Below are positions 51,428 to 58,626 of a stretch of 64,000 bases of DNA, one piece after another. The DNA lies in the NCBI RefSeq assembly GCF_044762745.1, contig NZ_JBIWEX010000007.1, forward strand, positions 62,001 to 126,000, in the 5' to 3' direction. The position numbers and the translations under genes were made by a program. The notes beneath the pieces are model-generated. The model worked only from the letters and a program-made list of their open reading frames with translations. It ran no database searches and was not told the DNA's origin. Each line of letters begins with the position of its first letter. The stretch's first letter is position 1. The DNA is from Psychrobacillus sp044762745 (GTDB lineage Bacteria > Bacillota > Bacilli > Bacillales_A > Planococcaceae).

Positions 51428-51442
51428 ATAAGCAATAATTAT
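51428..51442. promoter_or_regulatory. CcpC-like dyad upstream of the acnA promoter
   Basis: ATAA-N7-TTAT (ATAAGCAATAATTAT) is centred near -59 of the predicted acnA start. A half-site ATAA lies at 51403-51406, near -28. B. subtilis citB is controlled by CcpC through a dyad of this form near -66 plus a half-dyad near -27, so the layout agrees. The sequence is AT-rich, which weakens the case. Confidence 0.5.
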
Positions 51443-51942
51443 TTCTTATGACCTTTGATTATCTCGATTGTTTTTTCTAATTGCTTCAGATGTCTTTTCT
51501 CATGTAGACCTACAAATGGAAACCACTGAATAAGTGGAACTTGTCCAAAGATTGGATGTTTCAATGATTTTTTTTGCAACTCAATGAAGTTACTAGATGT
51601 ATAGACAGTGAGTAACTCCATTCTAGCTGCATGAAGCAACGTTTTCATTTTTTCTTTCGTTTCATAATCCGGGGTAGGAACTGTATGGCGTGGTGCTTTT
51701 ACTTTTATGAATCGCAATGTAGAAAGCTGAATTGGTTTTTTCTTTGCGTTCGGACTTTCTGGATTAGATAGTTGAGCTTTGATTCCTTTTGTAATGGTAT
51801 GTTCCATTTTCACTAAATGATCGAGGATTTCTTTCGGTGACCAAGAGTTACTATGTGGTTTTTGGTTGAATTGCATGTCTGTTAATGTATCTACTTGTTG
51901 AAAAAGTGCTGCTCTAATTTCATTATTTTTTCCGATAAACAT
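51439..51942 (-). CDS. DinB-fold protein
   Basis: A 167-residue helical protein of the DinB/YfiT superfamily (SNSWSPKEILDHLVKMEHTITKG near residues 32-54, and FPFVGLHEKRHLKQLEKTIEII at the C-terminus). The three histidines HL, H and HEKRH are candidates for the metal site of these four-helix bundles, which include bacillithiol- and mycothiol-dependent transferases. Which reaction this one performs is unknown. GGAGG precedes the start. Its 3' end overlaps the CcpC-like box of acnA. Confidence 0.82.
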   Translation of the reverse strand: MFIGKNNEIRAALFQQVDTLTDMQFNQKPHSNSWSPKEILDHLVKMEHTITKGIKAQLSNPESPNAKKKPIQLSTLRFIKVKAPRHTVPTPDYETKEKMKTLLHAARMELLTVYTSSNFIELQKKSLKHPIFGQVPLIQWFPFVGLHEKRHLKQLEKTIEIIKGHKK

Positions 51943-52071
51943 GTGATACCTCCACTCATATTTGGTTATATATGTTATACCCTATAGCTCTGCTACGCAA
52001 TCTTACCGGTGAGTAATATTTTCATTTCTCCTAGAATATGAGACAATAATATATTGGAAAGGAAGATTTAC

Positions 52072-53181
52072 ATGATTACTAAAAACATAATGACACCAAC
52101 AAATGATCCGTGGGAAGCTTATCGTGATATCGAAACACACGGAAAACTTACATTATCCAACATCGAATTCACTACAACCAATCTTTGTAATATGCGCTGT
52201 GCACATTGTGCAGTTGGATATACACTACAAACGAAAGATGATGATGCACTCCCTATCGATTTAATCATAACCAGACTAGAAGAAATTCCCCATCTAAAAA
52301 CGATTAGTATTACAGGCGGAGAACCTATGCTTTCTAAGAAATCTGTCATGAATTATGTACTTCCACTTTTAAAGTATGCTAAAAGTCGCGGAGTGCGTAC
52401 ACAAATAAATTCAAACCTCACATTAGATCCAGAAAGATACTTACAAATAGCACCGTATTTGGACATTTTACATATTTCACATAACTGGGGAACGATAGAT
52501 GAATTTGTCGAAACCGGCTTTGCGATGATGGAAAGAAAACCTACATATGAGCAACGTGCAAAGTTGTTCCAGCGAATGATCGACAATAGTCGAATGTTAT
52601 CTGAAGCTGGTGTAATGGTTTCAGCGGAGACGATGCTAAACAAAAAAACACTTCCCTATTTAGAACACATCCATAAACAAGTAGTCGAAGAAATGAGATG
52701 TGCTAGGCATGAAATTCACCCAATGTACCCATCCGATTTTGCTAGTGCACTAACAACGCTTACTTTAGAAGAAACCCATGATGCGATAGAACAATTACTG
52801 GATTTTCGTGAGGAAGAGACATGGATGTTGTTTGGGACTTTGCCATTTTATCCTTGCAGTCAAAATGATAGAAGTTTAGAGCTTTTAAACAGATTAAACA
52901 ACGCCAAAAATGTTTCGGTACGAAATGATCCGGATGGTAGATCTCGTTTAAATATAAATATTTTTTCTGGCGAAGTGATTGTAACCGATTTTGGAGACGC
53001 ACCGCATTTAGGAAATATTCAAACGGATACACTTCCAGCTATTTTTGATAAATGGCTAGCTTCCCCACTATCTAAATCACTGAACTGTCATTGTCCGGCA
53101 GTAAAATGCCTAGGTCCTAATATTTTAGTGAAAAATATGTATTATAAAGAAACTGTGTTTGAAAGCGACTCTGTGAAGTAA
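52072..53181 (+). CDS. yfkAB: Radical SAM protein YfkAB
   Basis: A 369-residue radical SAM enzyme. The 4Fe-4S/SAM motif is CNMRCAHC (near residue 37), followed by TISITGGEPMLS, and a second cysteine cluster CHCPAVKCLGPN lies near the C-terminus (~344), matching the CxCxxxxC motif described for YfkAB. In older B. subtilis annotation the gene was split into yfkA and yfkB; here it is a single frame. The substrate is unknown. The start is ATG 52072 with GGAAAGGAAG upstream; a TTG at 52054 is in frame but would lie on that site. A strong terminator follows. Confidence 0.9.
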   Translation: MITKNIMTPTNDPWEAYRDIETHGKLTLSNIEFTTTNLCNMRCAHCAVGYTLQTKDDDALPIDLIITRLEEIPHLKTISITGGEPMLSKKSVMNYVLPLLKYAKSRGVRTQINSNLTLDPERYLQIAPYLDILHISHNWGTIDEFVETGFAMMERKPTYEQRAKLFQRMIDNSRMLSEAGVMVSAETMLNKKTLPYLEHIHKQVVEEMRCARHEIHPMYPSDFASALTTLTLEETHDAIEQLLDFREEETWMLFGTLPFYPCSQNDRSLELLNRLNNAKNVSVRNDPDGRSRLNINIFSGEVIVTDFGDAPHLGNIQTDTLPAIFDKWLASPLSKSLNCHCPAVKCLGPNILVKNMYYKETVFESDSVK

Positions 53182-53185
53182 TTAT

Positions 53186-53223
53186 AAAACGACCGAATGT
53201 GTATGCTACATTCGGTCGTTTTT
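53186..53223 (+). terminator. Terminator after yfkAB
   Basis: AAAACGACCGAATGT and ACATTCGGTCGTTTT form a perfect 15-bp stem around GTATGCT, with further T's after it. Confidence 0.93.
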
Positions 53224-53245
53224 CTTTTTAGATGCACTTCCATTT

Positions 53246-53353
53246 CTAGTGAATAGAAAATATATCTAATGCTAGGTTTAAAATGAAAATAGTGTGGAGA
53301 ATCGCGAACCATACCCCTTGTTTATTTAACTTTTTTGTAACCTGACTGTCCAT
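53246..53353 (-). CDS. Putative 35-residue single-span membrane protein
   Basis: Reading MDSQVTKKLNKQGVWFAILH followed by TIFILNLALDIFSIH, this short frame has a basic N-terminal region, one hydrophobic helix (~14-33) and a GGGGAGTGGAG ribosome binding site eight bases ahead of ATG. It fills the gap between the yfkAB terminator and the pncA-like gene. I do not know its family, but good translation signals and amphipathic composition make it likely to be expressed. Confidence 0.55.
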   Translation of the reverse strand: MDSQVTKKLNKQGVWFAILHTIFILNLALDIFSIH

Positions 53354-53494
53354 ACTCTCCACTCCCCTTTTTTGTTATTATACTCGCAACTCTATGAAAA
53401 TGCAAATTATTCCGAATAGTTAATTTACGTTTTATTGTAGATTTTTAATATGATTCATTCATACTAATAGTAATTAGGAAAGGAGTGTTGCAAA

Positions 53495-54043
53495 GTGAAA
53501 AAAGCATTACTAGTAGTTGACTATACGGTAGATTTTGTTGCAGATGATGGAGCACTTACATGTGGAAAACCAGGACAATTAATAGAAGAAGCGATTGTTT
53601 CCATTACGCAGGATTTTTTGAAAAACAATGAATTAGTCATCTTTCCGGTGGATTTACACGAAGTAAACGATCTATTTCATCCGGAAACGCAACTATTTCC
53701 TCCTCATAATATTCGTAACACGCCAGGTCGTACATTATATGGGGACCTAAAAAATGTGTTTGAAGCGAATCGAAATAAAATTATTTGGATGGATAAAACG
53801 CGTTATAGTTCTTTTGCTGGAACGAATCTGCATTCATTATTACGTGAACGTCAGATTGAAGAAGTACATATCGTTGGAGTATGTACAGATATTTGTGTGT
53901 TGCATACAGCGGTGGATGCGTATAATTTAGGCTTTTCGATTGTTATTCATGAGTCGGCAGTTGCAAGCTTTAATCAGCAAGGACACGAGTGGGCTTTAGG
54001 GCATTTCACGAGTACGTTAGGTGCTAAAGTAATAAAAAAATAA
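53495..54043 (+). CDS. Isochorismatase-fold cysteine hydrolase, nicotinamidase-like
   Basis: A 182-residue cysteine hydrolase. The catalytic Asp is in LLVVDYTVDF (Asp9), the Lys in WMDKTRYSSFAGT (~100), and the nucleophilic Cys in VGVCTDICVLHTA (~129), with the cis-peptide context of this family. The metal-site pattern D-x-H appears in VDLHEVNDLFHPE. This agrees with nicotinamidase PncA, which turns nicotinamide into nicotinate for NAD recycling; related isochorismatases lack the metal ligands. GTG start with AAGGAG upstream. Confidence 0.88.
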   Translation: MKKALLVVDYTVDFVADDGALTCGKPGQLIEEAIVSITQDFLKNNELVIFPVDLHEVNDLFHPETQLFPPHNIRNTPGRTLYGDLKNVFEANRNKIIWMDKTRYSSFAGTNLHSLLRERQIEEVHIVGVCTDICVLHTAVDAYNLGFSIVIHESAVASFNQQGHEWALGHFTSTLGAKVIKK

Positions 54044-54052
54044 TGCTGACAT

Positions 54053-54078
54053 GTTTAGTTCTTCTTCAGTTTGGATAT
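54053..54078 (+). promoter_or_regulatory. Sigma-B-like promoter of the GlsB/YmgE-family gene
   Basis: GTTTAG (54053-54058) and GGATAT (54073-54078) have a 14-base spacer and fit the sigma-B consensus GTTTAA-N12-15-GGGTAT with two deviations. It lies 46 bases ahead of the start of a stress-type membrane protein whose B. subtilis relative YwzA belongs, as I recall, to the sigma-B regulon. Confidence 0.6.
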
Positions 54079-54123
54079 ATAAAGAATGTACAACACAACA
54101 TTCTTACAAGGAGATGAATGAAC

Positions 54124-54372
54124 ATGGGATTCATATTATATTTAATAATCGGTGGTATTATTGGATGGTTAGCAGGATTAATATTAGGTAAAGACATTCC
54201 GGGAGGTATTATTGGTAATATCATTGCGGGTATCATTGGTGCTTGGATAGGTGGGCTAATCTTACCAGACTTTGGTCCAGTAATTTGGGATATGGCTATT
54301 ATTCCCGCATTAATCGGTGCTATTATTTTAGTATTCATTTTAAGTCTCATACTAAAATCTATGCGTAAATAA
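54124..54372 (+). CDS. GlsB/YeaQ/YmgE-family stress response membrane protein
   Basis: An 82-residue, very glycine- and isoleucine-rich membrane protein with three hydrophobic segments, starting MGFILYLIIGGIIGWLAGLI, then GIIGNIIAGIIGAWIGG, then a third helix. This is the 'transglycosylase-associated' family, whose true role is unknown but which is commonly induced by general stress. The start is ATG 54124, about ten bases after AAGGAG; ATG 54118 is also in frame but close. A sigma-B-like promoter lies upstream and a terminator downstream. Confidence 0.9.
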   Translation: MGFILYLIIGGIIGWLAGLILGKDIPGGIIGNIIAGIIGAWIGGLILPDFGPVIWDMAIIPALIGAIILVFILSLILKSMRK

Positions 54373-54374
54373 GC

Positions 54375-54411
54375 AAAAGGATGGACGCTTACATTAGGGT
54401 CCATCCTTTTT
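54375..54411. terminator. Bidirectional terminator
   Basis: AAAAGGATGGAC and GTCCATCCTTTT form a 12-bp perfect stem, with T-runs on the plus strand; it lies between the GlsB-like gene and the convergent transglycosylase gene. Confidence 0.88.
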
Positions 54412-55089
54412 TTCTGTTTGTAAAGCAGATGCAGCTTGGAGCGCTTGCAACTGACTTTCATATAAATTGTAAAAATACAACACATCTTCTACATATTTAT
54501 CACTACGGTTATAATTAAAAATTGCCTTTTCTAATTCCCCATCTGCTGCTCCGCTTGCAGCTAAATAGTTTGCTGCACTGAAAATAGCATCTTCTATATC
54601 ATATGGATCGGCTATTCCATCCCCATTTGCATCTACACCATATCCACCATATGCCTCAATAATTGCTGGGTTGACTTTATCTTCGTCGGGGATATCGCCT
54701 TGTCCTAATCCATTACAACTCGGATGTGACCAACCTACAAACGTACATGGCATGAATTGCATATGTCCTTCTGCTCCAACAGGAGAAAGCAATGGATCCA
54801 TTGTTGAAAATATAGTTTCTATGCGGTGATGAGCTGCAAGTAGCGTCCATGGTACACCATAAATCTCTCCTGCCTCTTGATAAATTGCAATATATTCCTC
54901 GGGGATATCTAGTTTTTCTTGGGAAAATGATTTTATATGAATAGATTCTGCCCATTCTAGCACTACTGGTATCTTTCTTAATTCATTCCAACCTATAATC
55001 AATAGTACATACACCGTAATCGTAATAGGAAGGAGTAAAATAATTATCCAAGCTTTAGCTTTATAGGTTGTTCCCTTGTTTTTCTTCAT
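54394..55089 (-). CDS. Membrane-anchored lytic transglycosylase-like protein
   Basis: A 231-residue protein with an N-terminal membrane anchor (~12-32) and an SLT/lysozyme-like domain. PWTLLAAHHRIET carries the likely catalytic Glu (~92), and SPVGAEGHMQFMPCTFVGW is the second helix of the site. DANGDGIADPYDIEDAIFSAANYLA contains a calcium-type loop, and IFNYNRSDKYVEDVL closes the domain. It probably cuts peptidoglycan glycan strands outside the cell. The last 35 residues are Gln/Ala-rich. Similar proteins accompany spore or cell-wall functions in Bacillales, but no partner is encoded nearby. Confidence 0.87.
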   Translation of the reverse strand: MKKNKGTTYKAKAWIIILLLPITITVYVLLIIGWNELRKIPVVLEWAESIHIKSFSQEKLDIPEEYIAIYQEAGEIYGVPWTLLAAHHRIETIFSTMDPLLSPVGAEGHMQFMPCTFVGWSHPSCNGLGQGDIPDEDKVNPAIIEAYGGYGVDANGDGIADPYDIEDAIFSAANYLAASGAADGELEKAIFNYNRSDKYVEDVLYFYNLYESQLQALQAASALQTEKKDGP

Positions 55090-55268
55090 AGTACGTTATT
55101 CACCTATTTCATGAAATCTTTTTTTGTCATCGTCTATCATACCCGTCTTTCACTCAAAGAAAACAATAGCATGTTTTCATAAAAAAAAATAGTCGAAAGA
55201 TGTCGAAGAAATTACTATACAAGGATTTTCTTTTTTTGTAGTATGGCAGTATGGAGGTGATAATATAT

Positions 55269-55652
55269 ATGTGGAAAGACTTTAAAGAGTTTGCCTTTAA
55301 AGGAAATGTACTAGATTTAGCTGTGGCAGTTGTTATTGGTGCTGCTTTTGGGAAAATTGTTTCTTCATTAGTAGAAAATATTATTACCCCGTTAGTTGGA
55401 CTTCTTTTAAATGGTGTTAAATTCACCTCTTTGTCATTTAAGTACAAGGAAACTGAAATTTTATACGGAAACTTTATCCAATCTGTTTTTGATTTTCTAA
55501 TCATTTCATTTTCTATTTTCTTATTTGTTCGCCTGTTATCTAAATTTAAACGAAAAAAAGAAGTTATTGTTGAAGAAGCTCCTCCTATAGATTCGAAAGA
55601 AGTGTTATTGGAAGAAATTAGAGACTTATTAAAAAAGCAAAATAATGCATAA
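55269..55652 (+). CDS. mscL: Large-conductance mechanosensitive channel MscL
   Basis: A 127-residue channel with the family opening MWKDFKEFAFKGNVLDLAVAVVIGAAFGKIV, a second membrane helix (QSVFDFLIISFSIFLFVRLL) and a C-terminal helical tail (EVLLEEIRDLLKKQN). MscL is a pentameric tension-gated pore that releases solutes on sudden osmotic downshift. The start is ATG 55269, eight bases after GGAGGTGA. It is monocistronic. Confidence 0.96.
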   Translation: MWKDFKEFAFKGNVLDLAVAVVIGAAFGKIVSSLVENIITPLVGLLLNGVKFTSLSFKYKETEILYGNFIQSVFDFLIISFSIFLFVRLLSKFKRKKEVIVEEAPPIDSKEVLLEEIRDLLKKQNNA

Positions 55653-55679
55653 AAAAAGAACCCGATGTGGGTTCTTTTT
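55653..55679. terminator. Bidirectional terminator between mscL and the Sco gene
   Basis: AAAAAGAACCC and GGGTTCTTTTT form an 11-bp perfect stem with a GATGT loop and T-runs on both strands. Confidence 0.9.
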
Positions 55680-56268
55680 ATTTTCCATCAGTGATTAATG
55701 TTTCTACATCCATCACAATTTCTTCTTTTGGTACATCTTTAAAACCATTATAGTTTTTGACAACGACCCCGTTTTGATTGACTAAAAAGAAAGATACACC
55801 GTGCATTACTTCATTTGTATTCGGGTTTTTTATAGCAGCTGTTTTGAAATTATTCGCAGCAAAATTTTTAATATCTTCTTGTGAATAACCAGTTAAAAGG
55901 TTCCACTTACTTTCGTCTGCTACTTCAAAGTTTCCAATATATTCTTGTAAAACTTCGGGAGTGTCAAATTCAGGATCTGCACTGAATGAAACGATTTTAT
56001 AATCTTCTATCCCTTTATCTTCAAGCGCTTTTTGAATATCACTCATATTAAAAGTCATTAATGGACATTCCGTTGTACAATTCGTATAGATGAAATTTGC
56101 TAGCCAAACAGTTCCTTTTAAATCATCTAGTGACACAGTTTCCCCACGTTGGTTTTCGTAATTGAAATCTTCTACTTTCCAATTCGTTTGTGCTTCAAAA
56201 TTACTTCCACTTCCGCACCCTGCAAGTATAAGCAAGGTAATGGATAGCATTGCTAATAATTTTTTCAT
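55678..56268 (-). CDS. Sco-family copper lipoprotein (SCO1/SenC)
   Basis: A 196-residue lipoprotein: signal peptide with lipobox LILAGC (Cys18), a thioredoxin-like fold with the copper/redox pair in IYTNCTTECPLM, and the third copper ligand in MHGVSFFLV. Sco proteins (YpmQ/BsSco in B. subtilis) deliver copper to the CuA site of cytochrome c oxidase outside the membrane. The CcdA system for cytochrome c biogenesis lies 2 kb further on, in keeping with an aerobic respiratory theme. It is monocistronic. Confidence 0.94.
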   Translation of the reverse strand: MKKLLAMLSITLLILAGCGSGSNFEAQTNWKVEDFNYENQRGETVSLDDLKGTVWLANFIYTNCTTECPLMTFNMSDIQKALEDKGIEDYKIVSFSADPEFDTPEVLQEYIGNFEVADESKWNLLTGYSQEDIKNFAANNFKTAAIKNPNTNEVMHGVSFFLVNQNGVVVKNYNGFKDVPKEEIVMDVETLITDGK

Positions 56269-56373
56269 GAAATGAGACCTCTCTTTTCTATTATAGCCTT
56301 ATCTTAACGAAACAACTTGTTTCATTCAACTACATCAGCTTCTATTAATTCAACAGTTTTGTGAATAGAGGAG

Positions 56374-56496
56374 TTACTTTAAGGATAGTAGTGCATTTTT
56401 AATTTCTTCAAGTTTACTTTCCACTCGGTGCATCAAGTAAAATGACACGAAAATTGGAAAGCCAACATCTTGAATAACTGCAAGCCATTGTTCCAT
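56374..56496 (-). CDS. YvrJ-family small protein
   Basis: A 40-residue protein: MEQWLAVIQDVGFPIFVSFY then LMHRVESKLEEIKNALLSLK. This is the YvrJ family pattern of a short membrane helix with GFPI, then a helix starting HRVESKLE. GGAGAGG stands seven bases ahead of ATG 56496. It is the third gene of a DUF1659-DUF2922-YvrJ group, a recurrent trio in Bacillales of unknown function. Confidence 0.82.
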   Translation of the reverse strand: MEQWLAVIQDVGFPIFVSFYLMHRVESKLEEIKNALLSLK

Positions 56497-56520
56497 TCAT
56501 ATTCCTCTCCCTTTTAAAAA

Positions 56521-56549
56521 ATGACTCTCCATTGCGCGGAGAGTCATTC
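56521..56549 (-). terminator. Terminator between the DUF2922 and yvrJ-like genes
   Basis: AATGACTCTCC and GGAGAGTCATT form an 11-bp perfect stem; on the minus strand TTTTTT follows. It would limit readthrough into the yvrJ-like gene, which follows immediately. Confidence 0.8.
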
Positions 56550-56553
56550 TACA

Positions 56554-56766
56554 TTAGATAATAGTTATCACATTTCGTTCTACTACTTTTGCGCTTTTTA
56601 CGAGTGCAAGGGGGGCCCCTTCCACCTGAAAAACATTACTACTAATAATTGTGTCCATCCCTGTTTGTATTTCTTCTGAAGTTAGTGACTCTTTTGGTTC
56701 ATCAACCGATATCGTAATGTTTTTTCCGTTTGCCGCTTCGAATTGTAACTGCAATGTTTTAGCCAT
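56554..56766 (-). CDS. DUF2922 family protein
   Basis: A 70-residue protein starting MAKTLQLQFEAANGKNITIS, with VDEPKESLTSEEIQTGMDTI and ending KSAKVVERNVITII. This is the DUF2922 pattern; function unknown. GGAGG precedes the start. It follows the DUF1659 gene by 21 bases and is co-transcribed with it. The two families share length and layout and are probably distant paralogues. Confidence 0.88.
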   Translation of the reverse strand: MAKTLQLQFEAANGKNITISVDEPKESLTSEEIQTGMDTIISSNVFQVEGAPLALVKSAKVVERNVITII

Positions 56767-56787
56767 GCTGGTTCCTCCTTATGGTTA

Positions 56788-57003
56788 TTAGTTTAAGTTC
56801 AATGTTTCGATTTTTTCTGCACCGATATAGGGGCTGTTTGTAAAGCTTGTTAATGTGGCTGCTACTAATTCCAATTGATCCGCTGTTACTACACCTTGTA
56901 CATTGCGATACGTTTTCGATTTTGTCTTCATCTTACCATCTTCTGTCAAACCACCTTCATAAATTAATTTAAATACCGCTTGTTTATGTTCTAAGTTCGC
57001 CAT
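56788..57003 (-). CDS. DUF1659 family protein
   Basis: A 71-residue protein starting MANLEHKQAVFKLIYEGGL, with the core GKMKTKSKTYRNVQGVVTADQ and a SPYIGAEKIETLNLN end, which is the DUF1659 pattern; function unknown. The start is ATG 57003, eight bases after AAAGGAGGTG; an upstream GTG lies within that site. Confidence 0.88.
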   Translation of the reverse strand: MANLEHKQAVFKLIYEGGLTEDGKMKTKSKTYRNVQGVVTADQLELVAATLTSFTNSPYIGAEKIETLNLN

Positions 57004-57119
57004 GTGTATCACCTCCTTTCAACTAGTAGATAGAAAGTTTTTGATCGAAAGGATACATTCCTAGTGAAATATTTTTCAGAACATCTTATACTAATGGTAA
57101 GAAGATTGAGGTGAATAGA

Positions 57120-57575
57120 TTGTTAAATGGTTGGTTTTTATGGTTTATACTTTTTTGGGTTGTCGTACTCATATCATTAATGGCTATTGGTGGCTTTTTT
57201 ATGTTCCGAAAGTTTTTAAAGGCTCTACCAAAAGATGACGGAAAGTCCGTGCTAGATTGGGAAGAATACTATGTCAACAACACGATACATTTATGGAATG
57301 AAGACCAAAAAATGCTGTTAAATGAATTAGTCAGCCCAGTGCCAGAGCTTTTCAGACCGGTAGCGAAGCAAAAAATCGCAGGTAAAATTGGGCAGTTAGC
57401 ATTAGAGGAAAAAGCAACCGCGATTACACGGGAACTATTAGTGCGCGGTTATATTATTGCTACGCCTAAGCGAGATCACAAATTCCTGCGCAAAAAACTA
57501 GCGGAATTGAAAATTGATGTTACACCATATGAACAGTTTTTCGAGCTATCAGCGGATATGCCTAGAGGCAAATAA
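57120..57575 (+). CDS. yneK: DUF2621 family membrane protein (YneK-like)
   Basis: A 151-residue protein with one N-terminal membrane segment (MLNGWFLWFILFWVVVLISL) and a cytoplasmic domain containing DWEEYYVNNTIHLWNEDQKMLLNELVSPVPELFR and AKQKIAGKIGQLALEE. It fits DUF2621/YneK, encoded beside ccdC in B. subtilis as here. TTG 57120 is preferred as start, with GATTGAGG ahead; GTG 57111 is possible. Function unknown. Confidence 0.85.
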   Translation: MLNGWFLWFILFWVVVLISLMAIGGFFMFRKFLKALPKDDGKSVLDWEEYYVNNTIHLWNEDQKMLLNELVSPVPELFRPVAKQKIAGKIGQLALEEKATAITRELLVRGYIIATPKRDHKFLRKKLAELKIDVTPYEQFFELSADMPRGK

Positions 57576-57613
57576 GAAAAGCGAGCATCCCTATATAAGG
57601 AATGCTCGCTTTC
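57576..57613 (+). terminator. Terminator after yneK
   Basis: AAAAGCGAGCAT and ATGCTCGCTTTC pair over ~12 bases around CCCTATATAAGGA, with TATTT after. Confidence 0.82.
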
Positions 57614-57636
57614 TATTTAAAGAGATAAGAATTATC

Positions 57637-57713
57637 GATCTAGCTCCAGCGCAAAGCTCGTCGCAGAAAAGCGTGCCTGACCGGGGCAGATATAGGCGCT
57701 TGCGCTTTTCTTA
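57637..57713. repeat. Short copy of a dispersed Bacillales repeat
   Basis: The block opens ATCTAGCTCCAGCGC and ends GGCGCTTGCGCTTTTCTTA, GC-rich ends around a short centre, against an AT-rich background. I recognise these ends as those of a repeat scattered in many Bacillus genomes, where the middle is usually longer. It lies between yneK and ccdC and carries no reading frame. Confidence 0.55.
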
Positions 57714-58208
57714 TAAACTTACTTCTTTTTGTAGTTTCCTAAATTGCATGTACATCGCAACTCTCCATGGAACAATCATACCGAATGCTAATATCCAAAA
57801 CATGCCACTAAGTGCCCCAACATCAATGGTTGAACTAAGCACTAGTTTTCCAATGATACGCACGATTAACAATCCGAACAAGATAAAGATAAATGCTTTT
57901 GATTGCTTCAAATAGATTTTGCCATCTCTTCGCTCGAATTTGGAAGTCCAAATAAGCACGGTGGAGAACAATATTCCAGCAATGATTGCTTCTAAAAATT
58001 CCAAACCTGTTACTCGAAAAAAAGGAAAGATAAACATTAGTGCTCCAGTAGACATGAAGAGTGGAGGCAATAATATTTTTTTTACACTTGCCGGTCGTTT
58101 AGCAGATTTCGCTCTGATCGTCGTAACGGCAATTCCCATTCCAATCGCAAACACCGTGGAAACAATTAGCATGACATTCGGTGAAATTTTTTCAAACATT
58201 GTATACAT
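57711..58208 (-). CDS. ccdC: CcdC-family membrane protein (YneJ-like)
   Basis: A 165-residue protein with five or six membrane segments: VMLIVSTVFAIGMGIAVT, then ILLPPLFMSTGALMFIFPFF, then EFLEAIIAGILFSTVLIW, and two more. The size and position after ccdB agree with CcdC, which is encoded with ccdA and ccdB but is not required for cytochrome c formation in B. subtilis. The start could be ATG 58208 or ATG 58199; AAGGATAGG lies just before the first. Confidence 0.86.
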   Translation of the reverse strand: MYTMFEKISPNVMLIVSTVFAIGMGIAVTTIRAKSAKRPASVKKILLPPLFMSTGALMFIFPFFRVTGLEFLEAIIAGILFSTVLIWTSKFERRDGKIYLKQSKAFIFILFGLLIVRIIGKLVLSSTIDVGALSGMFWILAFGMIVPWRVAMYMQFRKLQKEVSL

Positions 58209-58232
58209 CCTATCCTTCAATTTCAAATATAT

Positions 58233-58607
58233 CTAATCTGACTCTGCTGTTACATTCTGTAGCACTTGCACCATTTGTTCCGGATTAAATGGTTTTGTAA
58301 TGAAATCTTTGGCGCCAAATTCAAGTGCATCTACTATTAGTTTTTGTTGTCCTAGTGCTGTAACCATCACTATTTTCGCGTCTGGATGCTCGGAAATAAT
58401 TGCTTTTACTGCTTCAATCCCTGTCATGCCAGGCATAGTAATATCCATCGTTACAACATCTGGTAATAACTTTCTATACATTTCAACTGCTTCTAGTCCA
58501 TTAGCCGCTTCACCAATTATGTCAAATTGATGTTCCTCCAGCATTCTTTTAATCGTGGTCCGCATGAAGATTGCATCATCCACTACTAATACTGTTATCA
58601 CACTCAT
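58233..58607 (-). CDS. ccdB: CheY-like single-domain response regulator (CcdB/YneI)
   Basis: A 124-residue receiver domain: acidic pocket in VLVVDDAIFMR, phosphoacceptor Asp in VTMDITMPGMTG (~54), Thr in VMVTALG and Lys in FITKPF. No output domain. In B. subtilis it lies between ccdA and ccdC as here, though its kinase is unknown. GAGGGGG precedes the start, so GTG 58601 two codons later may be used instead of ATG 58607. Confidence 0.93.
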   Translation of the reverse strand: MSVITVLVVDDAIFMRTTIKRMLEEHQFDIIGEAANGLEAVEMYRKLLPDVVTMDITMPGMTGIEAVKAIISEHPDAKIVMVTALGQQKLIVDALEFGAKDFITKPFNPEQMVQVLQNVTAESD

Positions 58608-58626
58608 GCCCCCTCAACAATGAAAT

